A stretch of 64,000 nt of DNA from Sphingopyxis flava. Its GTDB lineage: Bacteria; Pseudomonadota; Alphaproteobacteria; Sphingomonadales; Sphingomonadaceae. This document shows, piece after piece, positions 54,491-60,855 of this stretch. Position 1 is the first letter of the stretch; each line of letters starts with the position of its first letter. Location: the NCBI RefSeq assembly GCF_900168005.1, contig NZ_FUYP01000016.1, positions 1 to 64,000 on the forward strand, given 5' to 3'. A program made the translations under genes and the position numbers. The notes under the pieces are model-generated. The model saw nothing but the letters and a program-made list of their open reading frames with translations. It was not told where the DNA came from and did not search any database.

Positions 54491-54949
54491 TCAGCGCCGG
54501 TCCAAAAGCGCGAGCGTCTCCTTATCGCGCTCGCCATCGAACCAGCGATCAAGCGCGGCCCCGACCAGCGGATCCCCGCTCGCCGCCTCGAACAGGGTGA
54601 GCGACGAACGAAGCTTCATGGCATCGACGGCGCCGAATAGCCCAATGGGATCGCTGTCGCCGAGACCCGCGAGCGCCGCGACGCAGGCGGCATAGCGTTT
54701 GCCAAGAAGAGGGTGCGCCAGATACGCCTCTGCTTCGGCGCGATCGGCAATCCCGTAGCGCTTCGCCATTGCGCTGTTGCCGAGCCCGGCAAGCTGCGGA
54801 AAAATGAACCACATCCAGTGCGAGCGCTTGGCACCGCACCGGATCTCGGCGAGCGCCTGCTCATAGACGCCCTCCTGCGCCGCGACAAAGCGCCCGAGCC
54901 TTCTCCCCCGCTCAAAGGGCAAGGCGTCCTTGCGCGGGCGGCTTGCCAT
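54491..54949 (-). CDS. DUF1810 family protein
   Basis: A 152-aa protein with the DUF1810 core: FVAAQEGVYEQALAEIRCGAKRSHWMWFIFPQLAGLGNSAMAKRYGI. The family is soluble and uncharacterised. ATG 54949 gives MASRPRKDALPFERG; it overlaps the end of the SRAP gene by 38 bases, so the two are probably co-expressed under the SOS box at 55567. Length fits the family. Confidence 0.85.
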   Translation of the reverse strand: MASRPRKDALPFERGRRLGRFVAAQEGVYEQALAEIRCGAKRSHWMWFIFPQLAGLGNSAMAKRYGIADRAEAEAYLAHPLLGKRYAACVAALAGLGDSDPIGLFGAVDAMKLRSSLTLFEAASGDPLVGAALDRWFDGERDKETLALLDRR

Positions 54950-55532
54950 AAACCTGCCGGACCTCAAGACTCCCCGCGGGGAGCCATGCCAGCATTTTTT
55001 CTGCGGGTACTGCAGGATCGAGCCAGTCGGCCCAGCTCTCGGGCGCGAGCGGGATAATCTGCCGGTGATGATAGGGCGCAATATCGGGCCCGGCATCCAT
55101 CGTCAGCAGGGTGAAGGCCTCGCCCTCCTCATAGCCGCGCCAGATGCCTGCCATCGCGAACCAGCGCCGGCCCTTCATGGTGAAAAGCCATTTGTCGAGG
55201 CGCTTCTGCCCGGGGTCGGCAGGATCGGTGAATTCATAAAAGCCATCGCACAGAACGAGGCAGCGGTGCGAGGCGAAGCTCCGCTTTTCCGACCGGAAAT
55301 TATAGACCGGCGCGCCCCTGGGGCCGGGCCAGCTCCAGCGCCGGTTGACAAGCTCGCCGTGCGCGCGTCCCTTGTCCGAGCTGCGCACGATCGGCGCGAT
55401 ATCGGTGATCCTGATATCCTCGCGCGCCGGGACATTGGGTAGCCCTTCGGGCGTCTCGAGCCTGATTTGCAGATCCTCGAAATCTTCAGCGATCGACGCG
55501 ATGTCGACCTCGAGACGATAGTCATTGCACAT
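54912..55532 (-). CDS. SRAP-domain protein (YedK/HMCES type)
   Basis: The SRAP catalytic Cys2 forms a thiazolidine link with abasic sites in single-stranded DNA, protecting them. ATG 55532 gives MCNDYR with Cys2 exposed after Met removal. Other active residues fit: Asn78 (VYNFRSE), Glu100 (LCDGFYEF) and His155/His156 (APYHHRQI). Length 206 aa. The gene is divergent from a second SRAP-like gene with an SOS box between the starts. It overlaps a DUF1810 gene downstream. Confidence 0.92.
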   Translation of the reverse strand: MCNDYRLEVDIASIAEDFEDLQIRLETPEGLPNVPAREDIRITDIAPIVRSSDKGRAHGELVNRRWSWPGPRGAPVYNFRSEKRSFASHRCLVLCDGFYEFTDPADPGQKRLDKWLFTMKGRRWFAMAGIWRGYEEGEAFTLLTMDAGPDIAPYHHRQIIPLAPESWADWLDPAVPAEKMLAWLPAGSLEVRQVYGKPPAQGRLAL

Positions 55533-55566
55533 GACTGGGCGTCCCCAATTGTTGCGGTGCGCCCAT

Positions 55567-55581
55567 GTTCTTGCTATGTTC
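55567..55581. promoter_or_regulatory. LexA box between the two SRAP genes
   Basis: GTTC (55567-55570), seven bases, GTTC (55578-55581): the alphaproteobacterial SOS box. It is 35 bases from the SRAP start on the left and five bases from the SRAP-like start on the right, so both divergent genes may be LexA-controlled. Confidence 0.85.
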
Positions 55582-55586
55582 CAGTA

Positions 55587-56099
55587 ATGACAACTGTGCC
55601 AACGCCTTTCGATCCCGATAATGCGAGCACCTTCGAGCGGGCGCTCGTGCGCCGCAATCCAGAAAATAGATCCGAAATTGAAATGGTCAAAGCGGTCTGG
55701 GGTTCCGATCCCCGCTTTGCGGACGGCGTCGCTTATCGCTTCTTGCGCAGCGAAGCACGCGCCTTGCCCCCACGGCGCTGCCTCATCCCCGCGAGCGAAT
55801 TCCGAATGGGATCGGGCGATCGTCGCTACCGGGCGAGCCTCGACAGCGGCAATTTCTTCTATCTTGCCGCGATCTGGGATCCGCCGCTTGCCGGCTGGCC
55901 CCTCTCTTACCGCATTCTCACCATGCCCGCCGGGGCCGACGTCCTTCCCTATCAGTCGCGCCACGGCGTCGTCATCCAGCGACGCGATGTGATGCACTGG
56001 CTCGACGGCACGCTACCAGGCGATATCCTCTTCGCCGAGCCACCGCGCCACAGCTTTTTTGTCGAGCGCGTGCCCGCGCCATGCGCCTTGCCGCTCTAA
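55587..56099 (+). CDS. SRAP-like protein lacking catalytic residues
   Basis: A 170-aa protein from ATG 55587 whose core follows the SRAP fold: LPPRRCLIPASEFRM, FFYLAAIWDPPLAGWPLSYRILTMPAG, and VLPYQSRHGVVIQRRDVMHWLDG. The expected Met-Cys start is replaced by MTTVPTP; the Asn of the active site is Arg51; the His position is Gln123; only the Glu (Glu71) is kept. It is therefore unlikely to crosslink abasic sites. It may bind DNA or regulate its paralogue. It has its own SOS box. Confidence 0.75.
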   Translation: MTTVPTPFDPDNASTFERALVRRNPENRSEIEMVKAVWGSDPRFADGVAYRFLRSEARALPPRRCLIPASEFRMGSGDRRYRASLDSGNFFYLAAIWDPPLAGWPLSYRILTMPAGADVLPYQSRHGVVIQRRDVMHWLDGTLPGDILFAEPPRHSFFVERVPAPCALPL

Positions 56100-56202
56100 A
56101 CCAAAAGGCGCGCACCTGGGGGATGCAGGCGAGAGATTTCGCCTCGGCGCCCCTCTTTTCCCTGCTGTTGAGACAAGGTCCGGGCTGATCGGGCGAGTCG
56201 CC

Positions 56203-56385
56203 TCAGCGATCCTTCAGATACGCGCGGACCTTGTCCGCCGAGCTACCCACGGCATCCACCGCTTCGCGAAGTTCCTGCTCGCTTACGCCCAGCGCCTGCG
56301 TCCAGTCGCGCACTTCATAATCTTCGCTGAGGCTGATCCGGTCGCGGTCGGGAGAACCGACATTCCTCCTGTCGTCGCTTGCCAT
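56203..56385 (-). CDS. DUF3606 family protein
   Basis: A 60-aa protein from ATG 56385 with AAGGAG nine bases upstream. The sequence SSDDRRN-like start, DRISLSEDYEVRDWTQALGV and SEQELREAVDAVGSSADKVRAYL are the DUF3606 pattern. The family is small, helical and uncharacterised. The gene lies between the SRAP-like gene and exonuclease III. Confidence 0.85.
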   Translation of the reverse strand: MASDDRRNVGSPDRDRISLSEDYEVRDWTQALGVSEQELREAVDAVGSSADKVRAYLKDR

Positions 56386-56528
56386 TGTCCATCTCCTTGC
56401 GGAAGGTAACGCCCCGCGCATTCGCAGGTTGCGCGCGCGGACATATGGCCCGCGGAACAAAAGGCGCCGATGGGTGGTCTTCGGACCATGACCTTCAACG
56501 CCCCGCCCGCACAGGATTGTCCGGCCTC

Positions 56529-57332
56529 ATGAAGATCGCCACCTACAATGTGAACGGCATTGGCGGGCGTCTTCCTGTTCTGCTGCGATGGCTCGCGCTC
56601 GCCAAGCCCGACATCCTTTGCCTGCAGGAGCTGAAGGCACCGCAGGAGAAATTTCCGGAGAATGCGATCCGAGATGCAGGTTATGACGTCATCTGGCACG
56701 GCGAGAGCCGCTGGAACGGCGTTGCGATACTGAGCCGGGTCGGCGATATTCACGAGACGCGCCGCGGCCTGCCCGGCGATCCGGCCGATGAACAAAGCCG
56801 CTATATCGAGGCCGCGGTCGGCGGGATCCTCATTGCCTGCATCTATCTTCCCAACGGCAATCCCTGGCCGGGTCAAAAGTTCGAATACAAGCTGAAGTGG
56901 ATGGCCCGCCTCGATGCCCATCTAAAGGCGCTCTTCGATCTCGAGGCGCCCGTGATTGTGTGCGGCGATTATAACGTCATTCCCGCCGATCTCGACGTCT
57001 ACAAGCCCGAAAACTGGACGAAGGACGCGCTGTTTGCTCCCGAAGCAAGAGCCGCCTATCAAGGCTATCTGGACCAGGGTTGGACCGACGCGATCCGTAC
57101 TCTCCATCCGGGCGCACGCATCTACAGCTTCTGGGCCTATTGGCGCCGCTCGTTCGAACGCGGCGCCGGGATCCGCATCGACCACCTTCTGCTCAACACG
57201 GCAGCCAGGAAACGGCTCAGCGCCGCAGGCGTAGACACGCGGCCGCGCGGCTGGGAGAGGTCGAGCGACCATGCGCCGGCCTGGATCGAACTGGCCGACA
57301 GGCCGGTGCGGGGCCGAAAGGCAAGGCCATGA
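56529..57332 (+). CDS. xth: Exonuclease III (Xth family)
   Basis: AP endonuclease/3'-5' exonuclease that processes abasic sites and damaged 3' ends in base excision repair. ATG 56529 gives MKIATYNVNGIGGRLP. Motifs are Asn7, CLQELKAP (catalytic Glu), IVCGDYNVIPADLDVY (Asp and Asn) and the C-terminal SSDHAPAWIEL with the catalytic His. Length 267 aa. Its stop overlaps the next gene by four bases. Confidence 0.93.
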   Translation: MKIATYNVNGIGGRLPVLLRWLALAKPDILCLQELKAPQEKFPENAIRDAGYDVIWHGESRWNGVAILSRVGDIHETRRGLPGDPADEQSRYIEAAVGGILIACIYLPNGNPWPGQKFEYKLKWMARLDAHLKALFDLEAPVIVCGDYNVIPADLDVYKPENWTKDALFAPEARAAYQGYLDQGWTDAIRTLHPGARIYSFWAYWRRSFERGAGIRIDHLLLNTAARKRLSAAGVDTRPRGWERSSDHAPAWIELADRPVRGRKARP

Positions 57333-57706
57333 GCGGCGTGACCACCGGCTGGAAGCTTCCCGAACGAGACCGCGAGGCGCTGCTGAAGCGCTTTCCTCCG
57401 CGCTACGCAGCGCTTGTGGCCGACCATGTCACACTGCGCTTCGGGGCGGATGAAGAGGCGTCGCTCCCCGACGATCGATGCGGCGAGGTCGTGGGCCGGA
57501 GCGACGATGGCGAAGGCGTCGAAGCGCTGGTCGTGCGCATTGCCGGGAAGACCGACCGCGGCGATGGCAGCCATTATCACATCAGCTGGTCGCTTGGCCC
57601 GGGACGGCGGGCGAAAGAAAGCAACGATGTGATCGCGGCGCGAGGCTGGTCCGAGATTGAGCCGCCCATCGCGATCGCGCTTGAACCTGCGCGCTGGAGG
57701 AATTGA
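57329..57706 (+). CDS. Conserved-looking 125-aa protein, possibly 2H phosphoesterase
   Basis: The start overlaps the xth stop (ATGA), so it is translationally coupled to exonuclease III. The product has two H-x-T/S-x motifs about seventy residues apart (ADHVTLRFG and HYHISWSL). Two such motifs are the hallmark of the 2H phosphoesterase superfamily, which acts on cyclic phosphate or 2'-5' bonds. I do not see other family landmarks, so this is a suggestion. A role in nucleic-acid end processing with exonuclease III would fit. Confidence 0.5.
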   Translation: MSGVTTGWKLPERDREALLKRFPPRYAALVADHVTLRFGADEEASLPDDRCGEVVGRSDDGEGVEALVVRIAGKTDRGDGSHYHISWSLGPGRRAKESNDVIAARGWSEIEPPIAIALEPARWRN

Positions 57707-57789
57707 TGATCCTCTTTGACAGGCGCGGTGGCGGTTCGATGCTGCCTCGCCGGGGCGGCCGTCTCGTTTGCGAAGCCTCCCGCCCTCAT

Positions 57790-58368
57790 TCAGCTGGCGC
57801 GCCACGCGCGCATCGCGCGCTCATAGGCGTCTCGCGCGGCCTTGACGCGCGCCTCGAGCCGCTCGCGCTCGCGGGTCTGGGCCGCCTCGAGCCTGCGCCG
57901 CGCCCGGTCGAGTTCCGCTTGTTGTTTCGTGAGCGTCGCCCGCTCTTCAGCGTGGCGCCGTTCGGCAGCGGCGCGGGCCTCTTCGGCGCGGTCGAGCGAT
58001 GTACGCTTCGGGCGCGGCTTCGACTTGACACGCGGGACTTTTGGCTTTGAGGGCCTTGCGCGCCGAGGCGCTTTCGCCGCCTCCTCATCCTTGGCACCCG
58101 ACCTTGATCCATCCCGCTGCGACGCCTTGGGGAGCGCGGCAAGATGCTCTGCCATCGTGCCGCGAGTCCGCTTTATCACCTCGCCAGGGCGGGCAAGCGC
58201 TTCACGCATCAACTCGGGATTGTCGACGCGTTCGGCAGCTCCAACCGCGAACAAATTGCTCTCGCTCCCCCAGGCTTCGAGTGCGGCCTTCTGGCTCGGC
58301 GCCGCAACATAGGCATCGTGAAAGCCGATAGCGGTGCGGAAGAGCTTGAGCTTCGGCTGCCGCGGCAC
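57790..58368 (-). CDS. Coiled-coil basic protein, function unknown
   Basis: A 192-aa protein. The N-terminal 65 residues look globular (KLFRTAIGFHDAYVAAPSQKAALEAWGSESNLFA). Then comes a Lys/Pro/Arg-rich linker, and the C-terminal 65 residues are a charged Ala/Arg/Glu coiled coil. Nucleic-acid contact through the basic linker is possible. Not part of a clear operon; it is convergent with the previous gene. Confidence 0.65.
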   Translation of the reverse strand: MPRQPKLKLFRTAIGFHDAYVAAPSQKAALEAWGSESNLFAVGAAERVDNPELMREALARPGEVIKRTRGTMAEHLAALPKASQRDGSRSGAKDEEAAKAPRRARPSKPKVPRVKSKPRPKRTSLDRAEEARAAAERRHAEERATLTKQQAELDRARRRLEAAQTRERERLEARVKAARDAYERAMRAWRAS

Positions 58369-58583
58369 GTCCCGTTTCGCCGATTAGAGGGGTTGCGAGC
58401 GCGGCGCGCCCGGGCGCTGCAATTCGCCGCGTCCGTCTCCTGCCCCGCGCGCATCGCGGCGACCGCCGCACGGAAAGACGCTATCGAAGAGACGCTTGGG
58501 GATTCCAGCCAACAGCGGCGGATGATGCTGAATGCTACGCCTGTCGCCACACTTGCCGCCAATCATATGATTGCTCTGCCTTG

Positions 58584-58922
58584 TCAGGGGCGCAGTCCCT
58601 CGCGCCTTTCAGCTTCCGCCACCTTGCTTTCAAACCACCGATTGGCGGCTACCTCGCCATCACGCTTCACGCGGCGATCCAGTTCCGGTTTCAGCGCAAT
58701 GAGCGCGCGCCGCGCTTCGGGACTGAGCGCCATCAACCGCTTGTGGCCAAGCCCATTCGCATCGGGCGCGGGCTTTCGCTTGTCGTCGGCGCTCCGATCC
58801 CGGTGGCGCATGACCTGGCTGTGATTATAGGCACCTACGCCGTCGATGATGGGAACGTCCTGCGCTGCGGCAGACGTCGCGCCGACCAAAAGGCTCAGCC
58901 CGAGGATGAAGCGGATCCGCAT
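58584..58922 (-). CDS. Small exported protein
   Basis: A 112-aa protein from ATG 58922 with TGGAG seven to eight bases upstream. The signal peptide is MRIRFILGLSLLVGATSAAAQ. The mature part is basic and helical (HKRLMALSPEARRALIALKPELDRR), with no family I recognise. It is periplasmic by prediction. Confidence 0.7.
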   Translation of the reverse strand: MRIRFILGLSLLVGATSAAAQDVPIIDGVGAYNHSQVMRHRDRSADDKRKPAPDANGLGHKRLMALSPEARRALIALKPELDRRVKRDGEVAANRWFESKVAEAERREGLRP

Positions 58923-59290
58923 GCTGTTTCTCCAGTCAAGCCACTGTGACCCGCCATTCATGAGCTGAGCAACGGCCGTGCGGCGACACGGGGCAAACCG
59001 AAGTTCAATTCCGCAAAGCGCGTGTTGAGACACAACAATCCTCAATTTGGTTCTAATTCCGCTCTTCCCCTTGCCCTCGCGCCCGCGTTCGCTATCCTCA
59101 AGGGGCATCGGGCGAACAGGCACGATGCCGGGCGTGAGAACCCGTCTTGGCCGTTTTGATTTTCCATCCTGTCCGGGTGGCCGCCGCGCATGTCCAAGCC
59201 TACGGGCCAAAGGCGGCGGCGCTTGTTCGCTAAGCAAGTTCTCAACGCCCGGCAGGGCTGTCTTTCCGTCCGAACGGGAAGGCAGCGGGC
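58923..59290. other. Divergent region upstream of the fecI-like gene
   Basis: No supported gene. It holds promoters for the exported protein (leftward) and the sigma-factor gene (rightward). A short inverted repeat TGTTG-AGACA-CAACA lies at 59023-59037. No Fur box or ECF promoter was recognised. Confidence 0.4.
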
Positions 59291-59869
59291 ATGGATTTTG
59301 AGGAGCAGCAGAGCGGGCGCGGCGTTACGGAACGTGACGCTATTCCATCCGAGACGTGCCAGAGCTTGGCAGTCTGCGCCGGCGTGGAAGCCGCCTACAA
59401 AGCGCATGGGCCCGAACTTGCGCGCTACATCCGGCGGCGCGTTCAGCCGCAGGATGTTGGCGACCTGGTGCAGGAATGCTTTCGCCGTTTTGCCCAGCGC
59501 CGCCGCGCGGCGACGGGGTTGATTGACCGGCCCGCAGCCTATCTCGTCCAGACCGCCCGCAACCTTCTCGCCGAAAATGCCCGTACCGATGCGCGCCGCT
59601 TGCAGGCAGGTCACAGCCCTTTTGAGGACGAAGCCCACGCCGGCCCCGACCCGCATGCGGCGCTGGAGGCACGCGATGCCATTCGACGTCTGGAAGAGGT
59701 GATCGCCCGGCTTAAGCCCAGGACAAGAGCCATATTCTTGATGCATCGAATCGAAGGGCTGAGCTATGACGAGATCGCAGCCGCGCAGGGGATGAGTGTG
59801 AAGGGCGTGGAAAAACAGATGGCAAAGGCGCTCGGCGCGATCCGCCGCTCGCGGCAGGGCCCCCGATGA
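59291..59869 (+). CDS. ECF sigma factor, FecI-like
   Basis: A 192-aa sigma-70 factor of the ECF type. Region 2 is ARYIRRRVQPQDVGDLVQECFRRFAQ and region 4 is RLKPRTRAIFLMHRIEGLSYDEIAAAQGMSVKGVEKQMAKALGAIRR. No anti-sigma domain is attached. The stop overlaps the FecR-like gene by four bases, and a receptor with an STN domain follows. Such sets sense a ligand through the receptor and induce their own operon. Confidence 0.9.
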   Translation: MDFEEQQSGRGVTERDAIPSETCQSLAVCAGVEAAYKAHGPELARYIRRRVQPQDVGDLVQECFRRFAQRRRAATGLIDRPAAYLVQTARNLLAENARTDARRLQAGHSPFEDEAHAGPDPHAALEARDAIRRLEEVIARLKPRTRAIFLMHRIEGLSYDEIAAAQGMSVKGVEKQMAKALGAIRRSRQGPR

Positions 59870-60780
59870 TCGGCGGAGAGCGCGCCGAAGACTGGCTCGC
59901 GCGAATGGAGGCTCCCGGCGCGGAGCAACACCGCGAGGCGTTCGAGCTCTGGCATCGCGATCCGGCCAACGCAGCAGCTTATGCAGCGCTGCGCCGCGAT
60001 TTCGATCGGACCACCCAGGTCTCGGTCGACCAGGTGGCGGCCCTCGCGCGCGCCCACGACGCGGCGCGGCGGAAGAAAACGCAGCGCTGGGCGATCGCCG
60101 CGACTATCCTGCTCTCGCTTTCTGCCGGGTTCGCCTGGATCACCATGAGCACCGGCCCCGGCGACTCCCGCATTGCTCAAGAGGCGACGACGGGTGGGCG
60201 AAGTCTCGACGACGGAACGCTCGTCGCGCTTTCGGACGGCTCCAGGATTGAGACCCGCTTTACCCCCGATGAGCGGATCGTGACGCTGAGCGGCGGCCAC
60301 GCACTCTTTACCGTCGCGCATGATGCGAGTCGCCCTTTTCGGGTAGTCGCGGGTGGGTCGGTAACAACTGCGCTCGGCACCATATTCGAGGTTGACCTTT
60401 TGGGCGTAGCGCCGCGCATCCATCTTATCCAGGGCTCGGTCGAGGTAGCGGTGAAGTCGGGCGACCGGCGCGCACTGCGGCTCGCACCGGGCGAGAGCGC
60501 GGAAGTGAGCTTTGAGGGGCCGCAGCGCGTGCCCACGACAGCAAGCCCCGTCGTCGCCCGAAAGATCGATGCCGAAAGGACAAAGCTCGGGACCATTCTT
60601 ACGAGCGCCAACGCGGTGAACAGCCAGAAAATTGGCCTTGCCGACCCAGCGCTCGCCAACCTCCTCGTGTCCGGCCGTTTCGAGATCGACGACGGCGAAG
60701 CGCTCGCACGCAAGCTTGCAGCAGCGCTCGGCCTTGTCGTCATCTCGCGTCCCGACAGCTTGATTCTCGCCCGCCCATAA
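59866..60780 (+). CDS. FecR-like anti-sigma regulator
   Basis: A 304-aa inner-membrane regulator. The N-terminal FecR-associated segment (EAFELWHRDPANAAAYAALRRDFDRT) would bind the sigma factor in the cytoplasm. One transmembrane helix is at about residues 70-90 (WAIAATILLSLSAGFAWITM). The periplasmic FecR domain runs LSDGSRIETRF, SGGHALFTVAHDASRPFRVVAGGSVTTALGTIFEV to the end, with a C-terminal STN-like stretch. It overlaps the sigma-factor gene. Confidence 0.9.
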   Translation: MIGGERAEDWLARMEAPGAEQHREAFELWHRDPANAAAYAALRRDFDRTTQVSVDQVAALARAHDAARRKKTQRWAIAATILLSLSAGFAWITMSTGPGDSRIAQEATTGGRSLDDGTLVALSDGSRIETRFTPDERIVTLSGGHALFTVAHDASRPFRVVAGGSVTTALGTIFEVDLLGVAPRIHLIQGSVEVAVKSGDRRALRLAPGESAEVSFEGPQRVPTTASPVVARKIDAERTKLGTILTSANAVNSQKIGLADPALANLLVSGRFEIDDGEALARKLAAALGLVVISRPDSLILARP

Positions 60781-60855
60781 ATTTAAGGGGGGTGAACGCC
60801 CCCAACGTCATCGAGCCCCCCGGACAGCCAATACATGGCTGCAAGGGAGGGATGG

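Noticed and set aside
56454-56479. GGAAC-N18-GTC before exonuclease III
   Set aside because: The -10 part has two mismatches to the EcfG consensus and there is no other stress-gene context; probably chance.
57703-58050. Frame overlapping the end of the 125-aa gene
   Set aside because: It has an ATGATG start but mostly overlaps the convergent coiled-coil gene and has Arg/Leu/Ala-rich shadow composition.
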